Shown piece by piece: positions 27,801 to 37,620 of a DNA stretch of 64,000 bases (its first letter is position 1; every line of letters starts with the position of its first letter). Under the pieces are notes generated by a model. The model saw nothing but the letters and a program-made list of their open reading frames with translations. It was not told the DNA's origin and made no database searches. The translations under genes were made by a program, and so were the position numbers. Location of the stretch: contig NZ_QFYP01000001.1 in the NCBI RefSeq assembly GCF_003254505.1, positions 2,154,001 through 2,218,000 on the forward strand, given 5' to 3'. This DNA is from Phenylobacterium hankyongense (GTDB lineage Bacteria > Pseudomonadota > Alphaproteobacteria > Caulobacterales > Caulobacteraceae).

Positions 27801-28712
27801 ATGGATGTACGCCAGCTTCGACAGTTCGCCGCGGTGGCGGAGACGCTGCATTTCGGACGCGCGGCGGCGCGGCTGAACATGACCCAGCCGCCGCTCAGCC
27901 AGTCGATCATGGCGCTGGAGCGTGAGCTTGGCGCGCCGCTCTTCGTCCGCACCAAGCGCAGCGTCGCGCTGACCCCCTTCGGCGGACAGTGGCTGGTCCA
28001 CGTTCGCGCGGTGCTCGGCGACGTGGCTGCGTTGCCTGACATCGCCAAACGGCTGCGTGATGGCGAGGCGGGGCAGCTGGAGCTGTCGTTCGTCAGCACC
28101 GCGGACTACAGCGTCCTGCCGAGGCTCGTACGGCGGTACGCCTCCCTCTACCCCGCCGTCCAGATCGCCCTGAGGGAGGCCACCAGCGAGGTGCAGATCG
28201 CGGCCTTGCTGGAGGGCGCGGGGCATGCCGGCATCATCATCCCGCCGGCCAGCGGCGCCCTGCCGGCGGCGCTCAGCTATCGCTGTCTCCTGTCGGAGCA
28301 GCTCGTCGCCGCCGTGCCGGAAAGCTGGCTTGAAGACGGACGCCTGCCCCTCCATTCCGGACGCCTGAACCCAGCCGCCGTGGTCCAGGCGCCGCTGATC
28401 ATCTTCCCGAGGCGTGCGGCCCCCGCCTTCCACGATCTGATCACGGGCTACTTCACGACCCACGGCGGAACGGCGCGTATCGTTCAGGAGGCCCTCCAGA
28501 TGCAGACGATCATCAGCCTGGTCTCCGCCGAGATGGGCGTCGCGCTTGTGCCCGCCTCGTTGCGCAACCTCGCGCGCACGGGCGTCCGATACGTTGATCT
28601 GGCCGGGGAGGTCCCGTCGCTGGAGACGGGCGTCGTCTGGCGCCAGGATGACCTGACCCCGACGTTGAACCGCTTTCTACAGGTCGCGTTCGAAGGACTC
28701 GGCGGCGTCTGA
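27801..28712 (+). CDS. LysR-family transcriptional regulator
   Basis: Regulator of 303 aa with an N-terminal winged HTH ([20 protein letters not shown] then [19 protein letters not shown]) and a LysR substrate-binding domain (residues about 90-300). The intergenic DNA to ilvD contains AT-rich elements (AAATATACTTTTCG near 27755 and TGTACATATG near 27788) that could hold the LysR site and both promoters. Its last 36 bases overlap tail-to-tail with the molybdoenzyme gene on the other strand. The effector is unknown. Confidence 0.9.
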   Translation: MDVRQLRQFAAVAETLHFGRAAARLNMTQPPLSQSIMALERELGAPLFVRTKRSVALTPFGGQWLVHVRAVLGDVAALPDIAKRLRDGEAGQLELSFVSTADYSVLPRLVRRYASLYPAVQIALREATSEVQIAALLEGAGHAGIIIPPASGALPAALSYRCLLSEQLVAAVPESWLEDGRLPLHSGRLNPAAVVQAPLIIFPRRAAPAFHDLITGYFTTHGGTARIVQEALQMQTIISLVSAEMGVALVPASLRNLARTGVRYVDLAGEVPSLETGVVWRQDDLTPTLNRFLQVAFEGLGGV

Positions 28713-31013
28713 TCCCATCGACCCGGCCCGACGAAGCAGGACGGCGATCGACTTGTAGGACGGCGTGCCGCTCCGCGCGTCATAGTCGGCGAGCGAGACG
28801 AGGACGTTGGCCTCCGGATAGTAGGCCGCCAGCGATCCGCGGGCGATGTCGTGGGCGACCACGATGAGCCCGCCGTAGATCCGGCTGGGCGCCGGCCGGC
28901 CGTCGTCGAAGACCGCTTCCAGCTCGACCGGATCGCCGTGCTTCAGGCCGCGCTCGGCGAGGTCCTGCGCATTGGCGAACACCACGTCGCGGCGGCCGGA
29001 GATTCCGCGATAGCGATCGTCGAGTCCGTAGATCGTGGTGTTGAACTGGTCGTGGCTGCGGATGGTGGTGAGCGTCAGGACGCCGTCGCCGGCCACCGCG
29101 GGATCCTCGTTCAGGCCTGGCGCGATCAGGAAATTCGCCTTGCCGGTCGATGTGCGCCACTCGCGCTCCGAAGCCGCGACGTGCAGGCGGAAGCCGCCGG
29201 GCGTCCTGATCCGCTCGTTGAAGTCGGCGAAATCCGGAAACACCGCCTCGATCTTGTCGCGGATGCGGGAATAGTCGGCGACCAGCCAGGCCCAGTCGAC
29301 CTTGCTGTCGGGCAGCGCCGCCTGCGCGAGGCCGGCGACGATCGCGGGCTCCGAAAGCAGGTGTTCGGAGGCCGGCTTGAGGCCGCCGCGGGAGGCGTGG
29401 ACCACGGACATCGAGTCCTCCACCGTCACCGACTGCCGGCCCTCCGCCTGCATGTCCATTTCGGTTCGCCCGAGGCAGGGCAGGATGAACGACTGCTTCG
29501 CCAGCAGAAGGTGGGAGCGGTTGAGCTTGGTGGCGACGTGGACCGCCAGGTCCAGCCGTCGCAGGCCGGCGAACACCACCGCCGGGTCGGACATGGCCAC
29601 GGCCAGATTGCCGCCCAGGCAGACCAGCGCCTTGGCGCGGCCTTCGCAGATCGCCTGCACGGCCTCCACCGCGTTGTGTCCCTTGGCCCTGGGCGGCTCG
29701 AAGCCGAACACCGCCTGCAGGCGGTCGAGGAACGCGGGCGTGGGGATCTCGGTGATGCCGACCGTGCGGTCGCCCTGCACGTTGGAGTGGCCGCGCAAGG
29801 GGCAGATCCCGGCGCCCTCGCGACCGATGTTGCCGCGCAGGAGCAGCAGGTTGGCGATCTGCTGCACGTTGGAGACGCCGTGCCGGTGCTGGGTGACGCC
29901 CATGCCGTAGCAGACGATCACCCGGTCCGCCTTCGCATAGACGTCCGCCGCGGCCTCGATGTCCGCGCGGGATAGTCCCGACCTGGCCTCGATGGCCGGC
30001 CAGGACGTGGCGTCGAGGTCGGCGAGCAGTGGCTCGAGGCCCAGGGTGTGCTCGGCGATGAAGGCGTGGTCGAGGACCCCTTCGCGGCCGGCGGCGAGAG
30101 CGGCGGCGTCGGCCGCCGCCAGCGCCTTCATCATGCCCTTCAGGACGGCGACGTCGCCGCCGACCTTCAGCTGATAGTAGGCCGAGGCGATCGGGGTCGA
30201 GCCCAGCGTCGCCATCTCGATCGGATCCTGCGGGGCGGCGAAACGCTCGAGCCCGCGCTCCCGCAGCGGATTGAAGACGACGATCGGAACGCCCCGCTTC
30301 GAGGCGGCGCGAAGCGTGGTCAGCATCCGGGGATGGTTCGTTCCCGGGTTGTGGCCGATGCAGAAAATGGCGTCGCAGCGGTCGAAGTCCTCAAGGGTGA
30401 CCGTGCCCTTGCCGACGCCGATCGACTCCGGCAGCCCGACGCTGCTCGCCTCGTGGCACATGTTGGAGCAATCGGGGAAGTTGTTGGTGCCGAACTCGCG
30501 CGCCAGCAACTGGTAGAGAAAGGCCGCCTCGTTCGAGGTGCGGCCGGAGGTGTAGAATTCCGCCAGGTTCGGGTCGGGAAGGCTGCGCAGGGCCTCGCCG
30601 ATGCGGCGGAAGGCCTCGTCCCAGGCGATCGGCGCAAAGCGGTCGGTCTGTGCGTCGTAGGCCAGGGGATGGGTCAGCCGGCCCTCGCTCTCGAGCGCGA
30701 AGTCCGACCAGGTCCACAGGTCGGAGACCGGGTGCTCGGCGAAGAACTCCGGGGTGGCGCGCTTGGAGGTCGCCTCCCATGAAACGGCCTTCGCGCCGTT
30801 CTCGCAGAACTCGAACGACGAGGTGTGCTTCGGGTCCGGCCAGGCGCAGCCAGGGCAGTCGAAGCCTTGCGGCTGGTTCACCCGCAGCAGGGCGCGGGCG
30901 TCCGACGCGACGGCCATCTGGCCCCTCAGCGCCTTTGCGACGGCGTGCAAGGCGCCCCAGCCACCGGCCGGCCCGCCATAGGGACCTACGCCTGGAACAT
31001 CATCTTTCGCCAT
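28677..31013 (-). CDS. FdhF/YdeP-family molybdopterin oxidoreductase (formate dehydrogenase-like)
   Basis: Catalytic subunit-type molybdoenzyme of 778 aa. The N-terminus has CPGCAWPDP, a short Cys motif that replaces the classical Fe4S4 motif of FdhF. Domains then follow: LAEFYTSGRTSNEAAFLYQL, NFPDCSNMCHEAS (molybdenum-ligand region), IGHNPGTNHPRML, CPLRGHSNVQGDRT, and the C-terminal molybdopterin dinucleotide-binding domain (LTTIRSHDQFNTTIYGLDDR). This matches E. coli YdeP and related FDH-alpha proteins; formate as substrate is not proven. mobA and fdhD next to it supply cofactor maturation. It lies 4 bp downstream of mobA. Confidence 0.93.
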   Translation of the reverse strand: MAKDDVPGVGPYGGPAGGWGALHAVAKALRGQMAVASDARALLRVNQPQGFDCPGCAWPDPKHTSSFEFCENGAKAVSWEATSKRATPEFFAEHPVSDLWTWSDFALESEGRLTHPLAYDAQTDRFAPIAWDEAFRRIGEALRSLPDPNLAEFYTSGRTSNEAAFLYQLLAREFGTNNFPDCSNMCHEASSVGLPESIGVGKGTVTLEDFDRCDAIFCIGHNPGTNHPRMLTTLRAASKRGVPIVVFNPLRERGLERFAAPQDPIEMATLGSTPIASAYYQLKVGGDVAVLKGMMKALAAADAAALAAGREGVLDHAFIAEHTLGLEPLLADLDATSWPAIEARSGLSRADIEAAADVYAKADRVIVCYGMGVTQHRHGVSNVQQIANLLLLRGNIGREGAGICPLRGHSNVQGDRTVGITEIPTPAFLDRLQAVFGFEPPRAKGHNAVEAVQAICEGRAKALVCLGGNLAVAMSDPAVVFAGLRRLDLAVHVATKLNRSHLLLAKQSFILPCLGRTEMDMQAEGRQSVTVEDSMSVVHASRGGLKPASEHLLSEPAIVAGLAQAALPDSKVDWAWLVADYSRIRDKIEAVFPDFADFNERIRTPGGFRLHVAASEREWRTSTGKANFLIAPGLNEDPAVAGDGVLTLTTIRSHDQFNTTIYGLDDRYRGISGRRDVVFANAQDLAERGLKHGDPVELEAVFDDGRPAPSRIYGGLIVVAHDIARGSLAAYYPEANVLVSLADYDARSGTPSYKSIAVLLRRAGSMGSDAAESFERDL

Positions 31014-31017
31014 CTGG

Positions 31018-31674
31018 TCACCCGTGATGCTGGGGTCGGATCGATCCGGCGCGCGGCTCGTGGAGACCGCCGTCCCGAGGGGATGGCGATCGGGTTCCGG
31101 AGCTTGAGGGCGCGGCGGCCTGCAATTCGCTGAGCAGATGCCGCCGCTCCTCCGGTGTGTTGGCGCCCCGCAGCCTGGGTCGCGCCTGGTCGCTGCAATG
31201 GAGCGTACTGAGCCCGGCCGCCTGCACGAGGCGTTTCAGCGCCCAGTTCGCCCGGGCCTCCGCCGGGATGGCGGCGAGCTCGATCACCATCGGCAGCGGG
31301 AGGCCGTCATAGGCGGCTCCGGGCCCGCCGGCGTCCATCAGCGGCCGGATGTCGTCGGCGGTCACGGTGGGGGCGTCGACCGCCAGGATCAGCGCGCGGC
31401 CGTAGCCTGCGGCGCTCAGCCAGGCGGCCGCCGCCAGGATGCCTCCGCAAGGGCCCTCGCCGGGCCTGGCGTCGAACACCGCCGGAAGGCCATGGTCGGC
31501 GCCCGCGGTGAGCACCATCCGAAGTCCCAGGCGTTCGGAAAGCGCCGCCAGCCGGTCGATCGCCGCCGCCCCGTTCCAATCGAGCACCGCCTTGTCGGTC
31601 CCCATGCGCGAGGACGCGCCGCCGCAAAGGATCACCGCGGCGACCCGATGGGCTCTCGGCTGACTTGGTCGCAT
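31018..31674 (-). CDS. mobA: Molybdenum cofactor guanylyltransferase MobA
   Basis: Transfers GMP to molybdopterin to give the bis-MGD form used by formate dehydrogenase-type enzymes. 218 aa, slightly longer than average because of a polar C-terminal tail. The nucleotide-binding motif ILCGGASSRMGTDKAVLDW is present, then LAVDAPTVTADDIRPL (the usual CDMP acidic motif is VDAP). ATG 31674 is preferred to GTG 31695. The gene is followed within 4 bp by the molybdoenzyme it probably serves, and fdhD is divergent, so the three make a functional unit. Confidence 0.88.
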   Translation of the reverse strand: MRPSQPRAHRVAAVILCGGASSRMGTDKAVLDWNGAAAIDRLAALSERLGLRMVLTAGADHGLPAVFDARPGEGPCGGILAAAAWLSAAGYGRALILAVDAPTVTADDIRPLMDAGGPGAAYDGLPLPMVIELAAIPAEARANWALKRLVQAAGLSTLHCSDQARPRLRGANTPEERRHLLSELQAAAPSSSGTRSPSPRDGGLHEPRAGSIRPQHHG

Positions 31675-32012
31675 CCCAGACGGACGTGTCGACACCGGTC
31701 AAACTCCGCAGCGAGCAGGGGCGCGCTGATAAATTGCGCCCGGCGGCCGTTGGCGTCTACGCCCGCCGGAGCGGGAAGCCCCAGTGCCGCCCCGCCGTCA
31801 TTCGACGACGGGGCGGCGGCGAGGGACGTGGGAGGCCGCCTCGCCAGGGACCGCGGGGGGCGTGCGGTCAGGAGCGCAGCATCGACCCGCGATCCCCACG
31901 GCGGCCCCGCCCGCGCCATACAGTCCTGTAAGTTGCGCGCCCAAAGGACGAACCCGACCATCCTCTGTACGGTGCGTTCAGCGCCACGACCGACAGCGGG
32001 GCTGAGCCAGAC
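31675..32012. other. Divergent intergenic region between mobA and fdhD
   Basis: This 338-bp gap must hold the divergent promoters of the molybdoenzyme operon and fdhD. I see no convincing ORF, no clear sigma-70 boxes and no riboswitch-like structure. One GGCGAGG/CCTCGCC inverted repeat lies near 31815-31845 in very GC-rich DNA and may be chance. Confidence 0.4.
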
Positions 32013-32834
32013 ATGACCACCCGACACCCTCCAAAGCCGGCCGTCCCGGCCAGCCGCTCGGTCGCCATGACCCGCTTTGGCCTGCATGGCGCGACGCAGG
32101 ACCACCGACGGGTGCCGGAAGAGGTGGCGGTGGCGCTGGTGCATGACGGGTCGACCACGGCGGTGATGATGGCCACGCCGGCCGACATCGAAGACCTCGC
32201 CCTCGGCTTCAGCCTTACCGAGGGGATCGTCGCAGAGGCCTCAGAAATCGAGGGCCTCGAGGTGGTCGAAACCGGGATCGGGATCGAAGCCCGGATGTGG
32301 CTTGCAAAGCCTCGCGCCACGGCGCTCGCCGCGCGGCGGCGTTACCTGGCGGGACCGACCGGGTGCGGGCTCTGCGGCGTCGACAGCCTGGGGGAGGCCA
32401 TGCGCCCGATCCCGGCCGTGCCGGACGGCCTCCGCATCTCGCCCGCCGAGATCCACGCGGCGCTCGCGGCTCTGCCGGCGGCCCAGGCGCTCGGCGCGGC
32501 CACGCGCGCGGTGCATGCGGCCGCGTGGTGGGGACGCGGCGGCGGGTTCGCCGGCGTGCGCGAGGACGTGGGCCGGCACAATGCGCTGGACAAGCTGGTG
32601 GGCGCCCTGGCCGCGGCCGGCCAGGATCGCACCGACGGCGCAGTCTTCCTGACCAGCCGGGTTTCGGTGGAGATGATCCAGAAGGCCGCGGTCATCGGGG
32701 CTCAGGTGCTTGTGGCGGTGTCGGCGCCGACGGCCTTGGCGATCCGGACCGCGGAGCAGGCGCGGATGACGCTGGTGGGAGTCGCCCGGCGCGACGGCTT
32801 CGAGGTGTTTACGCGCCCCGATCGCGTTTGCTGA
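32013..32834 (+). CDS. fdhD: Formate dehydrogenase accessory sulfurtransferase FdhD
   Basis: Transfers sulfur from IscS to the molybdenum cofactor of formate dehydrogenase. 273 aa, usual length. The catalytic Cys pair is present in PTGCGLCGVDSL. REDVGRHNALDKLVGAL and SRVSVEMIQKAAVIGAQVLV are hallmark FdhD motifs. ATG 32013 begins a short disordered tail before EEVAVALVHDG. It is transcribed opposite to mobA and the FDH-like gene. It ends 135 bp before the kdp locus. Confidence 0.95.
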   Translation: MTTRHPPKPAVPASRSVAMTRFGLHGATQDHRRVPEEVAVALVHDGSTTAVMMATPADIEDLALGFSLTEGIVAEASEIEGLEVVETGIGIEARMWLAKPRATALAARRRYLAGPTGCGLCGVDSLGEAMRPIPAVPDGLRISPAEIHAALAALPAAQALGAATRAVHAAAWWGRGGGFAGVREDVGRHNALDKLVGALAAAGQDRTDGAVFLTSRVSVEMIQKAAVIGAQVLVAVSAPTALAIRTAEQARMTLVGVARRDGFEVFTRPDRVC

Positions 32835-32969
32835 CTGATCGGCCTGGCGTCGAGCTTGGGACCGGCCGCCGACCCTTATGTTTCCTTGATGCGCGGGGCG
32901 GGGTTCCGAATGGAGCCCTTACGTTGAAGCTCGGTAGCTTGCGTCCCTAGCTTGAGGACGGAGCGTCGA

Positions 32970-33053
32970 ATGCTCGACATCATCTACATTCTTGGCGGCG
33001 TGGCGATCTTCGGCGTGCTCGCCGGCTACGTCCATGGCCTGAGGCGCATCTGA
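32970..33053 (+). CDS. 27-aa predicted membrane peptide upstream of kdpF
   Basis: Small [23 protein letters not shown] continuing VHGLRRI, with one hydrophobic helix and a positively charged end. GGAG lies eight bases before ATG 32970. The stop overlaps the kdpF start (TGATG), and kdpF in turn overlaps kdpA the same way, which argues strongly that it is translated as the first kdp cistron. It resembles KdpF in size and topology but is distinct. I know of similar short hydrophobic ORFs ahead of kdpF in other alphaproteobacteria; no function is established. Confidence 0.65.
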   Translation: MLDIIYILGGVAIFGVLAGYVHGLRRI

Positions 33054-33139
33054 TGCTCGCGGACATCATCTGGGGCGTCGGCGCCCTCGTCATCGGCGGC
33101 TACATGATCGTGGCGCTGCTTCGTCCGGAGAAATTCTGA
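33053..33139 (+). CDS. kdpF: KdpF, small subunit of the K+-transporting ATPase
   Basis: Peptide of 28 aa, [20 protein letters not shown] then ALLRPEKF. This is a single transmembrane helix with the (L/A)xPExF end typical of KdpF, which stabilises the KdpFABC complex. Overlaps: TGATG with the peptide upstream and TGATG with kdpA. Confidence 0.9.
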   Translation: MLADIIWGVGALVIGGYMIVALLRPEKF

Positions 33140-34851
33140 TGGATCCGCGTGGCTGGGGCGAGATCGCCCTGACGCTTGCGGTCACGGTCGCCCTGGCCTG
33201 GCCGCTCGGCATCTACATGGCGCGCGTCTGGCAAGGCGAGCGGACGTGGCTGGACCCGGTGCTGAAACCGGTGGAGCGGCTGGTCTATGGCGCCTGCGGC
33301 GTGAAGCCGGACAAGGGCCAGAACTGGATCGCCTACGCCATGAGCTTCCTGGCGTTCAGCGTCGCCAGCTTCATCGTGCTCTACCTGATCCTGCGGTTCC
33401 AGAACCTGCTGCCGCTCAACCCGCAAGGCTTCCCGGGCCTGTCGCCCGACCTGTCGTTCAACACCGCGATCAGCTTCGTCACCAACACCAACTGGCAGTC
33501 CTATGTGCCGGAACAGGTGGTCTCGACCTTCTCGCAGATGGCCGGGCTGACCTCGCACAACTTCCTGTCGGCCGCGGCAGGCATCGCGGTGGCCGCCGCC
33601 CTGGCGCGGGCCTTCGCCGCCAACCGGGCGGAGAACCTCGGCGACTTCTGGGTCGATCTGACCCGCATCAGCCTCTACGTGCTGCTGCCGTTCTCGCTGG
33701 TGCTCGCCGTCGCGTTCGTGGCGCTGGGCGAGCCGCAGACCCTGCTGGCCCATGTCGCCGCCCACACGGTGGAAGGCGGCAAGCAGACCATCGCGCTCTT
33801 CCCCGTGGCCTCCCAGGAGGCGATCAAGCAGTTCGGCACCAACGGCGGCGGTCTGTTCAACGCCAACTCGGCGCACCCGTTCGAGAACCCCAACGCGATC
33901 ACCAACTTGCTGGAGATCGTCGCGATGAACGTGCTGGGCTACGCCTGCGTCGTCGCCTTCGGACGCATCGTGCTCGCCAGGCGTGACGCGCGCGCCCTGG
34001 TGGTCGTCATGGCGCTGTTCGTGTTCGGCGCGGCCGCCGTGGTCTACGCCACGGAAACCCAGCCGGCGCCCGCCCTGGTCGCGGCCCACGCCGACGCCTC
34101 GGTCAACATGGAAGGCAAGGAGGTCCGCTTCGGCGCCCCCTCGACCGCCATCTGGACGGCGGCCACGACCGGCGCCTCCGACGGCGGGGTCAACGCCATG
34201 CATGACAGCCTGATGCCGCTGGGCGGCGGGGTGGCGATGTTCATGATCCAGCTGGGCGAGATCGTCCCCGGCGGCGTCGGCTCCGGCCTCTACGGCATGG
34301 TCGTCCTGGCGCTGATCGCGGTCTTCGTGGCGGGCCTGATGGTCGGTCGCACGCCGGAGTACCTCGGCAAGAAGGTCGAGGCCCGCGAGATCAAGTACGC
34401 CATGCTGGCGGTGCTGATCCTGCCGCTGTGCATCCTCGGGTTCTCCGGCGTCGCCGCCGTGCTGCCCGTGGCCCTGAAGGGCCTGGCCAACCCCGGCGCC
34501 CACGGCCTCTCCGAGATCCTCTACGCCTACTCCTCGGCGACCGGGAACAACGGCTCGGCCTTCGCCGGCCTCAGCGCCAACACCCCCTGGTGGAACACGA
34601 CGCTGGGCATCTCCATGCTGCTCGGGCGCTTCGCCTACGCCATCCCGGTGCTGGCGATCGCCGGCTCCATGGCGGCCAAGCCGAAGCTCGGCGCTACGGC
34701 CGGCACCTTCCCGACCGACGGGCCGCTGTTCATCGGCCTGCTGATCGGGGTGATCCTGATCATGGGCGGCCTGCAGTTCTTCCCCGCCCTCGCCCTCGGC
34801 CCGATCGTGGAGCACTTCCAAGCGCTGCACGCCGTGGCTGCGGCTCGCTGA
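33139..34851 (+). CDS. kdpA: K+-transporting ATPase subunit KdpA
   Basis: Potassium-binding channel-like subunit of the high-affinity KdpFABC pump, inner membrane, 570 aa (E. coli 557). Ten or so helices and the selectivity-filter-like loops are visible: [30 protein letters not shown], and the later [14 protein letters not shown]. It is translationally coupled to kdpF by the TGATG overlap. Confidence 0.97.
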   Translation: MDPRGWGEIALTLAVTVALAWPLGIYMARVWQGERTWLDPVLKPVERLVYGACGVKPDKGQNWIAYAMSFLAFSVASFIVLYLILRFQNLLPLNPQGFPGLSPDLSFNTAISFVTNTNWQSYVPEQVVSTFSQMAGLTSHNFLSAAAGIAVAAALARAFAANRAENLGDFWVDLTRISLYVLLPFSLVLAVAFVALGEPQTLLAHVAAHTVEGGKQTIALFPVASQEAIKQFGTNGGGLFNANSAHPFENPNAITNLLEIVAMNVLGYACVVAFGRIVLARRDARALVVVMALFVFGAAAVVYATETQPAPALVAAHADASVNMEGKEVRFGAPSTAIWTAATTGASDGGVNAMHDSLMPLGGGVAMFMIQLGEIVPGGVGSGLYGMVVLALIAVFVAGLMVGRTPEYLGKKVEAREIKYAMLAVLILPLCILGFSGVAAVLPVALKGLANPGAHGLSEILYAYSSATGNNGSAFAGLSANTPWWNTTLGISMLLGRFAYAIPVLAIAGSMAAKPKLGATAGTFPTDGPLFIGLLIGVILIMGGLQFFPALALGPIVEHFQALHAVAAAR

Positions 34852-34882
34852 AATCCCCGTTGAAAGCTTTGGGGCTCATCAC

Positions 34883-36946
34883 ATGACCATCGCAACCGCA
34901 CCCCTGGGCGAGCAGCGCCGCAAGGCCGCTACGCTCGTCGCCAGCTTCTCCAGCCCGATCGTGGCGCGCGCCGCCCGCGACTCCTTCGTCAAGCTCGATC
35001 CGCGCAAGCTGACCGGCAACCCGGTGATCTTCGCCACCTGGATCGTCGCGGTCCTGGCGACGGTCTCCACGGTGCTGGCCATCAAGGACGGCGCCAGCTG
35101 GGGCTTCGCCCTGCAGATCGCGCTGTGGCTCTGGGCCACCGTGCTGTTCGCCAACTTCGCGGAGAGCGTCGCCGAGGGCCGCGGCAAGGCCGCCGCCGAC
35201 AGCCTGCGCGCCACCCGGGTGACCACCAAGGCCAAGCTGCTCAACGCCGCTGGCGTCGTGGTCCCCACGCCCGCCAACGAGCTGAAGGTCGGGCAGGTGG
35301 TGCTCGTCGAGGCCGGCGACGTGGTGCCCTCGGACGGCGAGATCGTCGAGGGCATCGCCTCGGTCAACGAGGCGGCGATCACCGGCGAGAGCGCCCCGGT
35401 GATCCGCGAGAGCGGCGGCGACCGCTCCGCCGTCACCGGCGGCACCACCGTGGTCTCCGACTGGCTGAAGGTGCGCATCACCTCCGAGGCCGGCTCGACC
35501 TTCCTCGACCGGATGATCGCCATGGTCGAAGGCGCCGACCGCCGCAAGACCCCCAACGAGATCGCGCTCGCCGTCCTGCTGGCCGGCCTCACCCTGATCT
35601 TCCTGATCGCGGTGGTGACCCTGCTGGGCCTGGGGACCTACTCGGGGGTGAAGATCGATCCCATGGTGCTGGGCGCGCTGTTCATCTGCCTGATCCCGAC
35701 GACCATCGGGGGCTTGCTCTCCGCGGTCGGCATCGCCGGCATGGACCGGCTGCTGAAGTTCAACGTGCTCGCCACCTCCGGCCGTGCGGTCGAGGCGGCC
35801 GGCGACGTCGACACCCTGCTGCTCGACAAGACCGGCACCATCACCTTCGGCAACCGCATGGCCACCGAACTGATCCCGGCCCCGGGCGTGCGGCCCGAGA
35901 TGATGCTGCGCGCGACGCTGCTGGCCTCGCTGGGCGACGAGACGCCGGAAGGCCGCTCCATCGTCGAACTGGCCCGCAACCACGGCCTGGTCCTGGAGGC
36001 TCCCAAGGGCGCGACGGTGATCCCGTTCAGCGCCACCACGCGGCAGTCCGGTCTCGACGCCGACGGCAGCAAGTGGCGCAAGGGCGCCGTCGACGCCGTG
36101 CTCAAGGACGCCGGGCTTGCCGCCAGCCAGGCGCCGGCCGAGTTCACCGCCGCGGTGGACCGGATCGCGCGGTCGGGCGGCACGCCGCTGGCGGTATCCG
36201 AGAACGGCATCCTGTTCGGGGTCATTCACCTCAAGGACGTGGTGAAGCCCGGGGTGAAGGAACGCTTCGCGGACCTGCGCCGCATGGGACTGCGCACGGT
36301 GATGATCACCGGCGACAACCCGGTGACCGCCGCGGCCATCGCCTCGGAGGCCGGCGTCGACGACTTCCTCGCCGAGGCGACGCCGGAGGACAAGCTGCGG
36401 CTGATGCGCGACGAGCAGGGCCGCGGCCGCCTGGTGGCGATGTGCGGCGACGGCGCCAACGATGCGCCGGCCCTCGCCCAGGCCGACGTCGGGGTGGCCA
36501 TGCAGACCGGCGCCCAGGCCGCCCGCGAGGCCGGCAACATGGTCGATCTCGACTCCGACCCCACCAAGGTCATCGAGATCGTCGAGGTGGGGAAGCAGAT
36601 GCTGATCACCCGCGGCGCGCTGACCACCTTCTCCATCGCCAACGACGTGGCCAAGTACTTCGCGATCATCCCGGCGCTGTTCGTGCTCACCCTGCCGGCG
36701 CTGGGCGCGCTCAACATCATGGGCCTGTCGAGCCCCAAGAGCGCGATCCTGTCGGCGGTGATCTTCAACGCCCTGGTGATCGTGGCCCTGATCCCGCTGG
36801 CGCTCCGCGGCGTGAAGTACCGCGCCATCGGGGCCGGCAAGCTGCTGCAGCGCAACCTGCTGATCTACGGGCTCGGCGGCATCGTCGCCCCGTTCGTGGG
36901 CATCAAGCTCATCGACATCATCGTCTCCAGCGTGGGGCTGGTGTGA
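34883..36946 (+). CDS. kdpB: K+-transporting P-type ATPase subunit KdpB
   Basis: ATP-hydrolysing subunit, 687 aa (E. coli 682). P-type ATPase landmarks: actuator [13 protein letters not shown], phosphorylation site DKTGT with Asp at residue 315, nucleotide-binding domain ([22 protein letters not shown]), and hinge [19 protein letters not shown]. It starts 31 bp after kdpA, inside the same operon. Confidence 0.97.
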   Translation: MTIATAPLGEQRRKAATLVASFSSPIVARAARDSFVKLDPRKLTGNPVIFATWIVAVLATVSTVLAIKDGASWGFALQIALWLWATVLFANFAESVAEGRGKAAADSLRATRVTTKAKLLNAAGVVVPTPANELKVGQVVLVEAGDVVPSDGEIVEGIASVNEAAITGESAPVIRESGGDRSAVTGGTTVVSDWLKVRITSEAGSTFLDRMIAMVEGADRRKTPNEIALAVLLAGLTLIFLIAVVTLLGLGTYSGVKIDPMVLGALFICLIPTTIGGLLSAVGIAGMDRLLKFNVLATSGRAVEAAGDVDTLLLDKTGTITFGNRMATELIPAPGVRPEMMLRATLLASLGDETPEGRSIVELARNHGLVLEAPKGATVIPFSATTRQSGLDADGSKWRKGAVDAVLKDAGLAASQAPAEFTAAVDRIARSGGTPLAVSENGILFGVIHLKDVVKPGVKERFADLRRMGLRTVMITGDNPVTAAAIASEAGVDDFLAEATPEDKLRLMRDEQGRGRLVAMCGDGANDAPALAQADVGVAMQTGAQAAREAGNMVDLDSDPTKVIEIVEVGKQMLITRGALTTFSIANDVAKYFAIIPALFVLTLPALGALNIMGLSSPKSAILSAVIFNALVIVALIPLALRGVKYRAIGAGKLLQRNLLIYGLGGIVAPFVGIKLIDIIVSSVGLV

Positions 36947-37008
36947 TCATCCCGATGCGCCTGCTCGAGCCCGCCCTTTCCCTTACGGCGACCCTTTAGG
37001 AGCCCGCC

Positions 37009-37599
37009 ATGTTCGCCCAAATCCGTCCCGCCATCGTCGCCACGCTCTTCTTCACCCTGCTGCTGGGGGTGGGGTATCCGCTGGTCGTCACCGGCATCGC
37101 CCACCTGGCCTTTCCCAGGCAGGCCGAAGGCAGCCTGATCCGCGACGCCAAGGGCCAGGTGATCGGCTCGGCGCTGATCGTCCAGAACTTCGCCAAGCCC
37201 CAGTACCTGCATCCCCGGCCGTCGGCGGCGGGGACCGACGGCTATGACGCCTCGGGCTCCTCCGGCTCCAACCTCGGTCCGCTGAACCCGGATCTCGCCA
37301 AGCGGATCGCCAAGGACACGGCCGGTCTGCAGGGGGAGGGCGCCGGCCCCGTGCCGGCCGATGCGGTGACCACCTCGGGCTCGGGCCTCGACCCCGACAT
37401 CTCGCCGGCCAACGCCCATCGCCAGGCGGCCCGCGTCGCCGCGGCGCGCGGAGTGCCGGTCGATCAGGTCGAGAAGGTGATCGCCGACTCCACCACCGGG
37501 CCGTGGCTGGGCCTCTTCGGCCAGCCGGCCGTCAACGTGCTAAAGGCCAACCTTGCGCTGGACGCGGCGTCCACCCGGCCGACGCCTCCAGCCAGCTGA
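37009..37599 (+). CDS. kdpC: K+-transporting ATPase subunit KdpC
   Basis: Single-pass subunit of KdpFABC, 196 aa, with an N-terminal helix (IVATLFFTLLLGVGYPLVVT) and the typical motifs GSALIVQNFAKPQYLHPRPS, SGSNLGPLNPDL, TTSGSGLDPDISPANAHRQA, and the terminal VNVLKANLALD. It is preceded by TTTAGGAG and lies 62 bp after kdpB and 21 bp before kdpD. Confidence 0.97.
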   Translation: MFAQIRPAIVATLFFTLLLGVGYPLVVTGIAHLAFPRQAEGSLIRDAKGQVIGSALIVQNFAKPQYLHPRPSAAGTDGYDASGSSGSNLGPLNPDLAKRIAKDTAGLQGEGAGPVPADAVTTSGSGLDPDISPANAHRQAARVAAARGVPVDQVEKVIADSTTGPWLGLFGQPAVNVLKANLALDAASTRPTPPAS

Positions 37600-37620
37600 G
37601 CCCGAGAGGCGGGAGCCGCG

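Noticed and set aside
25842..28463. 873-aa version of IlvD
   Set aside because: The first 253 residues are an antisense shadow of the LysR gene; the family N-terminus starts at 27704.
32835..32969. KdpE binding box upstream of kdp
   Set aside because: No T-rich KdpE-like element was found in the 135-bp gap; only repeated TAGCTTG (about 32932-32954), which is too short to interpret.
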